Assembly (NCBI RefSeq): GCF_003426025.1 | Contig: NZ_QJSH01000028.1 | Location: 1 to 35,727, forward strand | DNA: 35,727 bases | Direction: 5' to 3' | DNA from: Paraliobacillus quinghaiensis | GTDB lineage: Bacteria > Bacillota > Bacilli > Bacillales > Amphibacillaceae | In this document: positions 13,278 to 22,754 of the stretch, in pieces | Numbering within the stretch: the first letter of the stretch is position 1 | Layout of the letters: every line of letters starts with the position of its first letter | Notes under the pieces: model-generated | What the model saw: only the letters and a program-made list of their open reading frames with translations | What the model was told of the DNA's origin: nothing | The model's database searches: none | Program-made: the position numbers and the translations under genes

Positions 13278-13288
13278 CGGATTCTGTA

Positions 13289-14188
13289 TTATTGATCATT
13301 TTTGTGCTGAAAAAGATTAATGACAAAATTATAAAAAACCTTTTCAGAAGGAGCAAGATGACGATGCTTCGGTGTAATAATCCCAACTGATCTAGATAAT
13401 TGAGGGCTACTTATTGCGATTTTGGATGTGTAAGTTGTTTTCATTTCACTAAAAGCGCTTTCTGGGAGGAGGGTAATGCCGATTCCTGCTGCTACCAACC
13501 CTTTAATTGCATCGAGATCTTCTCCTTCTGAGGTTACTTTTGGATCAAAACCTGCTTGTCTACATCCGTCAACAGCCAGTTCTTCAAATACATATCCTTT
13601 TGGAAACATAACAAAATCTTCTTCTTTTAGTTCAGAAAGATAAATGCTTTTTCGGTTTGCTAATCGATGATCATTTGGTACTAAGACATATAAGTCTTCT
13701 GAAAATAGTACATCACAATTAATTGTAGGTTCATCTGTTGGCACTGGTCCAAGAAATGCAACATCAACTTCTCTATTCTTCACTGATTCAATTAAAAAAT
13801 TATAAGAGCCCTGACGAAGATGAAAAGCAATTTTGGGATGATTTTTTTTAAATTCGTACATAACTTCCGGTAAAAGATGGCTAGCAAGACTAGTAGGAAA
13901 TCCAATTTTTATGGATCCGCGTTCAGGATCAATGTATTCATCAATTTGTTTTTTTGCATGGTCAATTGCTTGCATTGCAACTTTAGTGTGATGGAGAAAT
14001 GTCTTTCCAATAGGTGTGAGTCTTACATTTCTTCCTGCTCGCTCAAATAATTGTACACCTAATTCCCCTTCTAAATTAGTTATTTGTCTGCTGATTGCTG
14101 ATTGCGCAACATGTAAGCTGGCAGCGGCCTCTGATACATGCTCACGTTGAGCAACTTCTATAAAATACCGTAATTGACGTAATTCCAC
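13289..14188 (-). CDS. gltC: LysR-family activator of glutamate synthase, GltC
   Basis: Transcription activator of gltAB. The N-terminal winged helix-turn-helix (about residues 1-60, VSEAAASLHVAQSAISRQI) is followed by the LysR effector domain with IKIGFPTSLASHLLPEVM and GEDLDAIKGLVAAGIGITLLPESAF, both closely matching Bacillus subtilis GltC as remembered. Length 299 aa against 300. It is divergent from gltA with about 130 bp between starts, the known arrangement. In B. subtilis GltC activates gltAB when 2-oxoglutarate is available and is inhibited through interaction with RocG; whether RocG exists here is unknown. Confidence 0.95.
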   Translation of the reverse strand: MELRQLRYFIEVAQREHVSEAAASLHVAQSAISRQITNLEGELGVQLFERAGRNVRLTPIGKTFLHHTKVAMQAIDHAKKQIDEYIDPERGSIKIGFPTSLASHLLPEVMYEFKKNHPKIAFHLRQGSYNFLIESVKNREVDVAFLGPVPTDEPTINCDVLFSEDLYVLVPNDHRLANRKSIYLSELKEEDFVMFPKGYVFEELAVDGCRQAGFDPKVTSEGEDLDAIKGLVAAGIGITLLPESAFSEMKTTYTSKIAISSPQLSRSVGIITPKHRHLAPSEKVFYNFVINLFQHKNDQ

Positions 14189-14318
14189 TATTCTTCACTC
14201 TCCTGTTTATATATCAAATACAGAACGTTCCTATCTATATTATATATTGTTTAGAACGATATTGAAACATATAATTAAAATAGACACTTTATTTGAATTG
14301 CGAATGGGGGCGTATTAT
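14189..14318. promoter_or_regulatory. gltC-gltAB divergent control region
   Basis: The divergent promoters must lie in this AT-rich stretch. AGAACG occurs twice (14222-14227 and 14253-14258) exactly 31 bp, about three helical turns, apart; the first copy is part of the palindrome GAACGTTC. These are candidate GltC sites. The B. subtilis GltC box sequence itself was not recognised. A TATATT-rich stretch between the copies could hold the -10 box. Confidence 0.5.
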
Positions 14319-17300
14319 ATGAGTTATAATCAAATGCCTGAAGCGCAGGGTTTATATCACCCTGATTTTGAGCATGATGCATGTGGAATCGGTCTGTATG
14401 CCCACATTAAGGGAATACGTACACATGATATTGTCCAAAAAGGCCTAAAAATGTTATGTCAACTTGACCACCGTGGCGGGCAAGGAAGTGACCCTAATAC
14501 AGGTGATGGTGCGGGGCTAATGGTACAAATACCAGATAAGTACTTTCGTAAGCTTTCTATGTTTCAGTTACCGAAAGAAGGGCGTTACGGTGTTGGTATG
14601 GCATTCTTTACTAAAAATGATCAAGAGAGAGAAAAAATTGAAACAAAAATTAACTATTTAATAAAACAAGAAGGACAGAATTTGTTGGGTTGGAGAAGTG
14701 TTCCGACAGATGTTAAAAGTATCGGGATAAAAGCACAAGAAACTGCTCCAGTAGTTAGGCAGGTGTTCATAGGTGCAGCTTCATCTATTAAAGATGACCT
14801 GGCATTTGAACGCAAATTATATGTTATTCGAAAGCAAGCAGAAAATTGGGCGAAGCAGAATGATCATCAATTTTATTTTGCTAGTCTTTCTAATAGAACA
14901 ATTGTTTACAAAGGCTTACTGACGCCAAATCAAGTTGATCAATTTTATTTGGAATTACAAGATAGAGATTTTAATTCTGCATTTTCCTTAGTTCACTCAC
15001 GTTTTAGTACGAATACATTCCCTAGCTGGGAACGTGCTCATCCAAACCGTTATCTTATTCATAATGGGGAAATTAATACAATGCGAGGAAATACGAATTG
15101 GATGCGTGCTCGTGAGCAACAATTTGTCTCTGAAGCATTTGGTGATGATTTAGAGAAATTATTACCAATTTTAAATGCAGAAGGAAGCGATTCATCTGTA
15201 TTAGATAATGCATTAGAATTCTTTACCTTGGCTGGTCGTAAACCTGCTCATGCAGCAATGATGTTGATTCCAGAACCTTGGAATAAAAATCCACATATTT
15301 CACCAGATAAACGGGCTTTTTATGAGTATCACAGTTGCTTAATGGAACAGTGGGATGGACCGACATCCATTACCTTTACAAATGGTAAGCAAATTGGTGC
15401 AATTTTAGATCGTAATGGGTTACGGCCTGCTCGTTATTATGTAACGAAAGATGATTATATTGTCTACTCATCTGAAGTTGGTGTTATTGATGTGCCAGAA
15501 GAAAATATATTGTATAAAGATCGTCTAAGTCCTGGTAAAATGCTTCTAATTGATTTGGAAGAAGGACGTATTATTTCAGATGATGAAATAAAAAACGAAA
15601 TTATATCGGAGCACCCTTATCAGGATTGGTTAGATGATAATCTTGTCTCATTAAGTGGAGATTTAGTAGAAGTGGATGACCAACCTATTGATCAACTACG
15701 CACACGACAAAAAGCTTTTGGTTATACAACAGAAGATATTAACAAGTATTTAATTCCTATGATAACAACAGGAAAAGATCCAATTGGCGCAATGGGAATT
15801 GATATGCCACTTGCAGTCCTTTCAAACCGTGCACAATCTTTATTTAATTATTTTAAACAATTATTTGCACAGGTTACGAATCCACCAATAGATGCGTATC
15901 GTGAACAAATTGTAACATCAACGATGACGTTATTAGGAGCAGAAGGTAATATCTTAAATCCTGTACCAGAAAATAGTCATCGAATTCAGTTAGAGACACC
16001 TGTTTTATCTAATAGCCAGTTGTCTCAATTTAAAAATAACTTTTATGAAGGATTCACTAGTAAAGTGATCGATACGTTATTTATTGATGATCTACAACTA
16101 GGATTAGAGACTATTTTTGACAAAGCAGATAAAGCAATTGAGGATGGAGCAAATATACTAATCTTGTCTGATCGTAAAATGGATGAAAATTACGTGCCAG
16201 TCCCAGCATTATTGGCTGTAAGTGCCCTGCATCAACATTTAGTACGACAAGGTAGTAGAACAAAAGCTAGTTTGATAATCGAAACTGGTGAAACGCGAGA
16301 GGTACACCATTTTGCTGCTTTGTTAGGTTATGGTGTAGATGCTATTACACCTTATTTAGCTTTTGAAACATACCGCGAGGAAATAGCTAATGATAACCTT
16401 GCAGTTTCATATCAAGATGCAGTAGCAGGATACATTAATAATGTAACTGAAGGTGTTATTAAAGTAATGTCTAAAATGGGTATTTCGACTGTTCAAAGTT
16501 ATCGCGGTGCACAAATTTTTGAAGCTGTTGGGATTAGTAACAAAGTGATTGATCAACATTTTACTGGTACAGCATCTCAAATTGATGGTATTGGGATTGC
16601 AACAATTGCAAAAGAAGCTATCTTACGTCACCAGGAAGGTTATAAGAAATCTATTACTGATACGTTAGAACCTGGAAGTGATTTTCAATGGAGAAAAAGT
16701 GGAGAGCATCATGCGTATAATCCGACAACAATTCATAAGTTGCAGTGGGCTGCTAGACGAGGAGACTATAAATTATATAAAGAATTCTCTCAATCTGCAG
16801 ATGAAGAACGGATCGGTTTTTTACGTAATTTGTTTACTTTTAAAACGGAAAAATCAATTTCAATTGATGAAGTTGAATCAGTTGATTCTATCGTAAAGCG
16901 TTTTAAAACTGGTGCAATGTCATTTGGGTCAATAAGTCAAGAAGCACACGAGTCACTGGCTATCGCTATGAATCGCTTAGGTGGTAAAAGTAATAGTGGT
17001 GAAGGTGGCGAAGATTCAAACCGCTATATTGTTGATCATAATGGTGATAATCGTCGCAGTGCTATTAAACAAATTGCTTCTGGACGCTTTGGTGCCAAAA
17101 GCCATTACATGGTTAATGCAGATGAATTACAAATTAAAATGGCACAAGGAGCAAAACCAGGAGAAGGTGGTCAATTACCTGGAGATAAAGTTTACCCTTG
17201 GATAGCAAAAGTGAGAGGGTCTACTCCAGGAGTTAACTTAATTTCTCCACCACCACATCATGATATATATTCAATTGAGGATCTGGCTCAGTTGATACAT

Positions 17301-18878
17301 GATTTAAAAAATGGAAATCGTGATGCGCGTATTAGTGTGAAATTGGTATCGAGATCTGGCGTTGGTACTATTGCTTCTGGTGTTGCAAAAGGTAATGCAG
17401 ATGTAATTTCTGTTGTTGGATATGATGGAGGTACTGGCGCGTCACCAAGAACAAGTATAAAGCACGCTGGTTTACCATGGGAGCTAGGCTTATCTGAAGC
17501 GCATCAATCATTAATGTTAAATGGATTACGCGAACAAGTTATTTTAGAAACAGACGGAAAACTATTAACAGGTAAAGATGTCGTTATGGCAGCGATATTA
17601 GGTGCTGAAGAATATGGTTTTGCAACTGCACCATTAGTTATATTGGGATGTGTTATGATGCGAGTTTGCCATTTGGATACATGTCCAGTTGGTGTTGCTA
17701 CTCAAAATCCAGAATTACGCAAAAAATTTACTGGTGATCCAGATCATATTGTAAACTTTATGCGTTTTATTGCTCAAGAAGTTCGCGAAATAATGGCAAA
17801 GCTTGGTTTCAGAACAATAACTGAAATGATTGGACGTACAGATATATTAGAAATTAGTGAGCGTGCAAAATCACATTGGAAAGCAAAAGATCTTGACTTA
17901 TCTAGGTTGACTTATCAGCCAAAAATTAAAAGTGCACGGGTTAATACGGCAAAACAAGACCATAAAATTGATCAATCATTAGATATGAGATTTATACTTC
18001 CAGCAGTTCGATCTGCAATTGAAACTGGAGAAAAAGTGGAAGCTTCCTTTCCTATTAGAAACATTAATCGAGTAGCAGGAACGATTGTTGGAAGTGAGAT
18101 TTCTAAGAAGTATGGAGAAGAAGGGTTACCTGATGACACGATTACGGTTAATTTTACAGGTTCTGCTGGTCAGAGCTTCGGTGCTTTTATACCAAATGGT
18201 ATGACGCTAAAACTTACAGGTGATTCGAATGACTACGTAGGAAAAGGTTTATCTGGCGGGAAGATTATTGTAAAAGCTCCTAAAGAATCTACCTTTGATA
18301 TTAGTAATAATGTAATTGCAGGTAATGTCTGTTTTTATGGTGCTACAAGCGGAGAAGCTTATATAAACGGATATGCCGGAGAACGTTTTGCTGTACGTAA
18401 TAGTGGTGCAAATATTGTAGTTGAAGGTATTGGAGACCATGGTTGTGAATATATGACTGGAGGTAGTGTCGTTGTTTTAGGAGAGGTTGGTAAAAACTTC
18501 GGTGCTGGTATGTCAGGTGGAATTGCTTATGTATTGGCTGATGATAAAGATAAATTTAAGGTTTTAAGTAACATAGAACTGATAGAATTTGAATCTTTAG
18601 AATCAGAAGAAGAGATTCTTAAACTTAGAACAATGATTCAAAACCACGAAATGTATACAAACAGCTCTCGTGCAAAAGATGTATTAGATAATTGGGAAAC
18701 AAGTAAACAAAAGTTCATTAAAGTAATTCCAAAAGATTATAAATTAATGCTTCAAACAATTGAATCGTTTATTGAGTCTGGTGAAACAGAAGAGGAAGCA
18801 AAAATGAGTGCTTTCCAAGCGAAAAAAGAAAATCGCGCTGTCTTACCTGATGAACGTAAAAAAGTGTTAGTACAGTAG
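14319..18878 (+). CDS. gltA: Glutamate synthase (NADPH) large subunit
   Basis: Makes two glutamates from glutamine and 2-oxoglutarate with GltB. Start at ATG14319 because GGGGG precedes it by 8 nt and MSYNQMPEAQGLYHPDFEHDACGIG aligns, in parts, with known GltA starts; the frame from 14247 is 24 codons too long. Removal of a 21-residue propeptide exposes Cys22, the N-terminal nucleophile of the class II amidotransferase domain (about 22-400). A central domain, the FMN-binding synthase domain (KSNSGEGGEDSNRY, GGTGASPRTSIKHAG), 3Fe-4S cysteines in CVMMRVCHLDTCPVG, and a C-terminal GXGXG beta-helix domain follow. Length 1519 aa, as expected. First gene of the gltAB operon. Confidence 0.98.
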   Translation: MSYNQMPEAQGLYHPDFEHDACGIGLYAHIKGIRTHDIVQKGLKMLCQLDHRGGQGSDPNTGDGAGLMVQIPDKYFRKLSMFQLPKEGRYGVGMAFFTKNDQEREKIETKINYLIKQEGQNLLGWRSVPTDVKSIGIKAQETAPVVRQVFIGAASSIKDDLAFERKLYVIRKQAENWAKQNDHQFYFASLSNRTIVYKGLLTPNQVDQFYLELQDRDFNSAFSLVHSRFSTNTFPSWERAHPNRYLIHNGEINTMRGNTNWMRAREQQFVSEAFGDDLEKLLPILNAEGSDSSVLDNALEFFTLAGRKPAHAAMMLIPEPWNKNPHISPDKRAFYEYHSCLMEQWDGPTSITFTNGKQIGAILDRNGLRPARYYVTKDDYIVYSSEVGVIDVPEENILYKDRLSPGKMLLIDLEEGRIISDDEIKNEIISEHPYQDWLDDNLVSLSGDLVEVDDQPIDQLRTRQKAFGYTTEDINKYLIPMITTGKDPIGAMGIDMPLAVLSNRAQSLFNYFKQLFAQVTNPPIDAYREQIVTSTMTLLGAEGNILNPVPENSHRIQLETPVLSNSQLSQFKNNFYEGFTSKVIDTLFIDDLQLGLETIFDKADKAIEDGANILILSDRKMDENYVPVPALLAVSALHQHLVRQGSRTKASLIIETGETREVHHFAALLGYGVDAITPYLAFETYREEIANDNLAVSYQDAVAGYINNVTEGVIKVMSKMGISTVQSYRGAQIFEAVGISNKVIDQHFTGTASQIDGIGIATIAKEAILRHQEGYKKSITDTLEPGSDFQWRKSGEHHAYNPTTIHKLQWAARRGDYKLYKEFSQSADEERIGFLRNLFTFKTEKSISIDEVESVDSIVKRFKTGAMSFGSISQEAHESLAIAMNRLGGKSNSGEGGEDSNRYIVDHNGDNRRSAIKQIASGRFGAKSHYMVNADELQIKMAQGAKPGEGGQLPGDKVYPWIAKVRGSTPGVNLISPPPHHDIYSIEDLAQLIHDLKNGNRDARISVKLVSRSGVGTIASGVAKGNADVISVVGYDGGTGASPRTSIKHAGLPWELGLSEAHQSLMLNGLREQVILETDGKLLTGKDVVMAAILGAEEYGFATAPLVILGCVMMRVCHLDTCPVGVATQNPELRKKFTGDPDHIVNFMRFIAQEVREIMAKLGFRTITEMIGRTDILEISERAKSHWKAKDLDLSRLTYQPKIKSARVNTAKQDHKIDQSLDMRFILPAVRSAIETGEKVEASFPIRNINRVAGTIVGSEISKKYGEEGLPDDTITVNFTGSAGQSFGAFIPNGMTLKLTGDSNDYVGKGLSGGKIIVKAPKESTFDISNNVIAGNVCFYGATSGEAYINGYAGERFAVRNSGANIVVEGIGDHGCEYMTGGSVVVLGEVGKNFGAGMSGGIAYVLADDKDKFKVLSNIELIEFESLESEEEILKLRTMIQNHEMYTNSSRAKDVLDNWETSKQKFIKVIPKDYKLMLQTIESFIESGETEEEAKMSAFQAKKENRAVLPDERKKVLVQ

Positions 18879-18893
18879 AAAGGAGATATGAAT

Positions 18894-20387
18894 ATGGGTA
18901 AGACAACAGGTTTTATTGAATATGAGCGGGAAGAAGCAGTTGATCGTGATCCGATAGAACGGGTAAAAGATTGGAAAGAATATTCTGCTCCTTTCACTGA
19001 TGAAGTATTATCGAGGCAAGGTGCAAGATGTATGGATTGTAGTATACCGTTTTGTCACATTGGAATGGACATAGGCGGAGCTACATCTGGTTGTCCAGTT
19101 TATAATTTAATACCAGAGTGGAATGATTTGGTTTATAAAGGTAAATGGAAAGAAGCATTAGAACGCTTATTGAAAACAAATAACTTTCCTGAATTTACTG
19201 GTCGTGTTTGTCCAGCGCCGTGTGAAGGATCTTGTACAGTTGCTATTTCAGAACCAGCTGTATCTATCAAAAACATAGAGCAATCTATTATTGATAAAGG
19301 GTTTGAGAACGGGTGGATTACGCCACGTATTCCAGATAAACGTACAGGTAAAACAGTTGCAATTATTGGTTCAGGACCTTCTGGTATGGCTGCAGCTGAT
19401 CAATTAAATCAAGTAGGTCATCAAGTTACAATATACGAACGTTCTGACCGAGCAGGTGGTTTATTGACTTATGGCATTCCAAATATGAAACTGGATAAAG
19501 ACGTTGTAAATCGTCGTATTCAATTGTTAGAACAAGAGGGAATTAAGTTTGTCTTAAATACTGAAGTTGGAGAAGATATTACTGCGGATGAGTTAAAAGA
19601 ACAGTATGATTCAGTTATTGTTTGTACAGGTGCACAAAAAGCTCGAGATTTAATTGTTGAGGGTCGAGAAGCTGTTGGTGCTCATTTAGCAATGGACTTC
19701 CTAACTGCAGCAACAAAAAATGTTCTTGATAACAAAGAAGTACCAGACACGCTAGATGCAGAAGGAAAAGATGTCATTGTTATTGGTGGTGGTGATACAG
19801 GTGCGGACTGTGTTGCAACAGCATTACGTCAAGGTGCTAACTCAATCTCACAATTTGCGATCAATCCAGCACTACCTTTAAAGCGTACATCTGATAACAT
19901 GTGGCCAGAGTATCCACAAGTCTTTAGCTTAGAATATGCACATAAAGAAGCGAAAGAAAAATTTGGTGAGGATGTTCGTGAATATTCGATCCAAACAAAG
20001 AAATTTGTTACTGACGAAACTGGTAAACTAAAAGAATTGCATACAATTGAAATGGTGAAAACAAGAGATGAGAATGGTATGTTTGTTTATGAAGAGAATC
20101 CTGGTACAGAGAAAATCTGGCCGGCTGAACTGGTAGTTATTGCAATTGGGTTTGAAGGACCTGAACATCCGCTATTAGAACAGTTTGGAGTGAAAACGAA
20201 TAGACAGAAAATCGATGCAGCTTATGGTGAGTTTGCAACAAATGTTGAAGGTGTATTTGCTGCTGGAGATGCTAGAAGAGGCCCAAGTTTAATTGTTTGG
20301 GCAATTAACGAAGGTCGCGAAGTAGCTTATGCAGTAGACCACTATCTAATGGGTGCAACAAGTCTACCTACAACACTAGCTGTGTAA
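18894..20387 (+). CDS. gltB: Glutamate synthase (NADPH) small subunit
   Basis: FAD- and 4Fe-4S-containing electron-input subunit that passes electrons from NADPH to GltA. N-terminal iron-sulfur Cys clusters are visible (ARCMDCSIPFCH, SGCPVYN, GRVCPAPCEGSC). They are followed by two dinucleotide motifs, VAIIGSGPSGMAAAD for FAD and VIVIGGGDTGADCV for NADPH, and the C-terminal GVFAAGDARRG flavin motif. ATG18894 is chosen because AGGAG is 8 nt upstream; ATG18888 is only 2 nt from it. 497 aa, near the usual 493. Fifteen bp after gltA, followed by a terminator. Confidence 0.98.
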   Translation: MGKTTGFIEYEREEAVDRDPIERVKDWKEYSAPFTDEVLSRQGARCMDCSIPFCHIGMDIGGATSGCPVYNLIPEWNDLVYKGKWKEALERLLKTNNFPEFTGRVCPAPCEGSCTVAISEPAVSIKNIEQSIIDKGFENGWITPRIPDKRTGKTVAIIGSGPSGMAAADQLNQVGHQVTIYERSDRAGGLLTYGIPNMKLDKDVVNRRIQLLEQEGIKFVLNTEVGEDITADELKEQYDSVIVCTGAQKARDLIVEGREAVGAHLAMDFLTAATKNVLDNKEVPDTLDAEGKDVIVIGGGDTGADCVATALRQGANSISQFAINPALPLKRTSDNMWPEYPQVFSLEYAHKEAKEKFGEDVREYSIQTKKFVTDETGKLKELHTIEMVKTRDENGMFVYEENPGTEKIWPAELVVIAIGFEGPEHPLLEQFGVKTNRQKIDAAYGEFATNVEGVFAAGDARRGPSLIVWAINEGREVAYAVDHYLMGATSLPTTLAV

Positions 20388-20390
20388 TTG

Positions 20391-20437
20391 AAAAGATCAC
20401 TTGGCGATTAGTTGCTAATGGCCATAGTGATCTTTTT
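20391..20437 (+). terminator. gltAB terminator
   Basis: AAAAGATCACTTGGC ... GCCATAGTGATCTTTTT; long stem with T-run directly after gltB. Confidence 0.85.
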
Positions 20438-20439
20438 AA

Positions 20440-21150
20440 TAATTCTTTTATTTTAATTTAGGATTTTTTCGTAAATGTTGTTGCTTTTAAATAATCGGAC
20501 TTGATATAAAATGCGGATTATCTAGTAACGTAAAGTTACTAACTCGCTGTCACCAAATGGATGCACTTTCCGTGAGCAGGGTTTATTAATGGGACGAGGA
20601 ATACTTCAATGAACTAACAGCGCACGCAGAAAATCGGTTTGTATTTTCAAGGAGTGTCAAGCCTTTGTTTCCTTCACTAGTTAGCGCAATTCTTTGTGAA
20701 AATCTATTAGGCATAAAAACGCATTGACATGTCTGTGCTTTTCTAAGTAATAAATTGTTATTTATTTTTACACTATATAGCTTATCAAATGAAATTGGCG
20801 ACACTCCAGCAGGAACAGCGAATGTTTCGGATGGGGCGAGTAATCGCAGTCCCACGGGCCGAAAATCCATTTTTTGAAGTGCTCTTCTTCTAAAAATTAG
20901 TTGAGGCCGTGCCTGCGGAAAGGGAGTCAATTTCAATTGAGAAGCGAGTCAGAAAAATAAAGACTTAATGTGCACTTTATACGAATTATGTCATGAGCAA
21001 CAATCTATTGGAAAAAGCTTTAATTTTAATGCTATGTTGAATCAAAGTAAATAAAAAAGCGAATATAAGATGGGGATAAAGGGAAAATCAATAGAAATCA
21101 GTCGTTTTTTGGGAACAGTTTCAATCTTTTTAATTTAAATAGGTTGTTTA
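20440..21150. repeat. Intergenic mosaic of dispersed repeats
   Basis: About 700 bp without a supported gene. Bases 20472-20540 (TTGTTGCTTTTAAATA, GGACTTGATATAAAA, GTAACGTAAAGTTACTA) match, with changes, 35441-35515. Bases about 20805-20950 (CAGCAGGAACAGCGAATG, GCCGTGCCTGCGGAAAG, GAGAAGCGAGTC) resemble the GC-richer dispersed repeats common in Bacillus intergenic DNA, as remembered. A 116-codon frame on the minus strand (20586-20936) runs through this repeat and is not credible as a gene. Confidence 0.6.
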
Positions 21151-21152
21151 AT

Positions 21153-21182
21153 CTGACCAATTAGTAATAAAATAGGTATAAT
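21153..21182 (+). promoter_or_regulatory. Probable SigA promoter of ilvK/ywaA
   Basis: CTGACC (21153-21158), 18-bp spacer, TATAAT (21177-21182). The -35 box is weak (four of six), the -10 box perfect. No T-box or attenuator is seen between it and the gene. Confidence 0.5.
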
Positions 21183-21223
21183 ATCTATCTGTTCATAATA
21201 TATCAAGCAAGGAGACAAAAAAT

Positions 21224-22297
21224 ATGACACAAGAAGCAATTTCTATAACAAAAGCAACAACAAAAAAAGAAAAACCCGCGTCTGATCAGCTAGTTTTTGG
21301 TCGTACGTTTACTGACCACATGTTTATATTAGATTATGAAGAAGAAAAAGGATGGTTTGATCCAAGGATTGTACCCTATCAACCAATTTCGTTAGATCCA
21401 GCAACTATGGTCTTGCATTATGGCCAGACAGTATTTGAAGGAATGAAAGCATACCTAACAGATCAAGGAGATGTGAATCTTTTCCGTCCAGAAAAAAATA
21501 TGGAGCGTTTGAATCGATCAAATGAACGTATGTGTATTCCTTCGATTGATGAAGAGTTCGCACTAGAGGCTATTAAGCAACTTGTTAAAGTAGATAAAGA
21601 TTGGATTCCAAGTGCACCAGGTACATCATTATATATTCGACCGTTTATTATTTCCACACAACCTTATCTAGGCGTTGCACCATCTAAAAGGTACAAATTT
21701 ATGGTTATTTTGTCTCCAGTAGGCGCTTATTATAAAGAAGGTATTAATCCGATAAAAATCGCGGTTGAAAATGAGTTTGTTCGTGCTGTTAAAGGTGGTA
21801 CTGGTGAAGCAAAGACAGCAGGAAACTACGCTTCTAGTTTAAAGGCACAAAAAACTGTTGCTGAAAAAGGTTATGCGCAAGTCCTTTGGCTGGATGGGTT
21901 AGAAAAAAAGTATGTAGAAGAAGTAGGTAGTATGAACGTATTCTTCAAAATTGATGGTGAAATTGTAACACCAGAGTTAAACGGAAGTATTTTGGAAGGT
22001 GTAACAAGAAACTCTGTTCTTCAATTGCTGAAATATTGGAACATACCAGTATCACAACGTAAAATATCAATTGAAGAAGTCTATCAAGCATACAAAGCAG
22101 GAAAACTGGAAGAAGCTTTTGGATCAGGTACAGCAGCAGTTATTTCACCGATTGGTCAATTAGCATGGAAAGATGAAACAGTGACAATAAATAATGGCAA
22201 AACAGGTGAAATTGCTAAACGATTATATGATACGCTGACTGGCATTCAATATGGAGTTAAAGAAGATCCTTTCAACTGGATTAGTAAGTTAGATTAA
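21224..22297 (+). CDS. ilvK: Branched-chain amino acid aminotransferase (YwaA/IlvK type)
   Basis: PLP enzyme of fold type IV that transfers the amino group between glutamate and the oxo-acids of Leu, Ile and Val. Sequence hallmarks: VLHYGQTVFEGMKAY, LYIRPFI, GGTGEAKTAGNYASSLKAQ with the PLP-binding Lys (about 206), and GSMNVFF. It closely resembles B. subtilis YwaA (IlvK), and the 357-aa length fits. Start ATG21224 with AAGGAGAC upstream. A single-gene unit with its own promoter and terminator. It uses glutamate, made by the neighbouring gltAB. Confidence 0.95.
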   Translation: MTQEAISITKATTKKEKPASDQLVFGRTFTDHMFILDYEEEKGWFDPRIVPYQPISLDPATMVLHYGQTVFEGMKAYLTDQGDVNLFRPEKNMERLNRSNERMCIPSIDEEFALEAIKQLVKVDKDWIPSAPGTSLYIRPFIISTQPYLGVAPSKRYKFMVILSPVGAYYKEGINPIKIAVENEFVRAVKGGTGEAKTAGNYASSLKAQKTVAEKGYAQVLWLDGLEKKYVEEVGSMNVFFKIDGEIVTPELNGSILEGVTRNSVLQLLKYWNIPVSQRKISIEEVYQAYKAGKLEEAFGSGTAAVISPIGQLAWKDETVTINNGKTGEIAKRLYDTLTGIQYGVKEDPFNWISKLD

Positions 22298-22299
22298 TC

Positions 22300-22326
22300 A
22301 AAAAGCACCCAAATTGGGTGCTTTTT
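22300..22326 (+). terminator. ilvK terminator
   Basis: AAAAAGCACCC AAATT GGGTGCTTTTT, compact perfect stem with T-run. Confidence 0.92.
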
Positions 22327-22411
22327 GTTTCCGAATTAGTTTAAATTATTCTAACAAAATAGTAAATAATAAAAGAACATAAAACAAATCTGATTTTTCT
22401 GACAAAACAGG

Positions 22412-22440
22412 TTGACATTTGTGAGATGCTGCAGCATAAT
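22412..22440 (+). promoter_or_regulatory. SigA promoter of the proBA T-box leader
   Basis: TTGACA (22412-22417), 17-bp spacer, CATAAT (22435-22440). Lies just before the T-box leader. Confidence 0.8.
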
Positions 22441-22446
22441 ATGATG

Positions 22447-22712
22447 TAATTACATAGTTATTAAAATGAAGAAGAGGACGAGTAAATAGTTGTCGTATGA
22501 GAGAGAATGGGATTCATTGGCTGAAAGATCCCTGCATAAATTGACACTATTGAACCTACCTTGGAGTTGTTAAGTTAAAGCTTAACCGCAACCTGGCGTT
22601 ATAGGAGAGGTGGGCAAGTTTATATACTTGTCAATACAAGGTGGTACCGCGGAAAAAACTTTTTCCGTCCTTTACATTGATTATGTAACGGATGGAAAGA
22701 GTTTTTTTATTT
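22447..22712 (+). ncRNA. Proline-specific T-box riboswitch upstream of proBA
   Basis: Leader RNA that senses uncharged tRNA(Pro) and lets transcription continue into proBA. Visible parts: the stem I start GAAGAGGACGAGTA, the specifier region TGAACCTACC with CCT (Pro) at 22555-22557, the T-box AAGGTGGTACCGCG at 22638-22651, and the overlapping terminator stem CTTTTTCCGTCC / GGATGGAAAGAG with T-run (about 22658-22709). The T-box and the 5' terminator arm can form the competing antiterminator. Control of proBA by a Pro T-box is known in Bacillus. Confidence 0.95.
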
Positions 22713-22754
22713 ATAAAGAGGTTAAGTAAATATTAATAAAGAAGGCGATTAGTA

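Noticed and set aside
14247-14318. Longer gltA start at 14247
   Set aside because: No ribosome site and not matched by the conserved start; ATG14319 places Cys22 correctly after a 21-residue propeptide.
16678-17205. Two short plus-strand frames inside gltA
   Set aside because: Shadows of the strongly conserved gltA frame.
20586-20936. 116-codon minus-strand frame
   Set aside because: Lies wholly within dispersed repeat DNA, has no ribosome site and gives a low-complexity product.
21183-21223. T-box upstream of ilvK
   Set aside because: Leader is only about 35 nt long and has no T-box motif.
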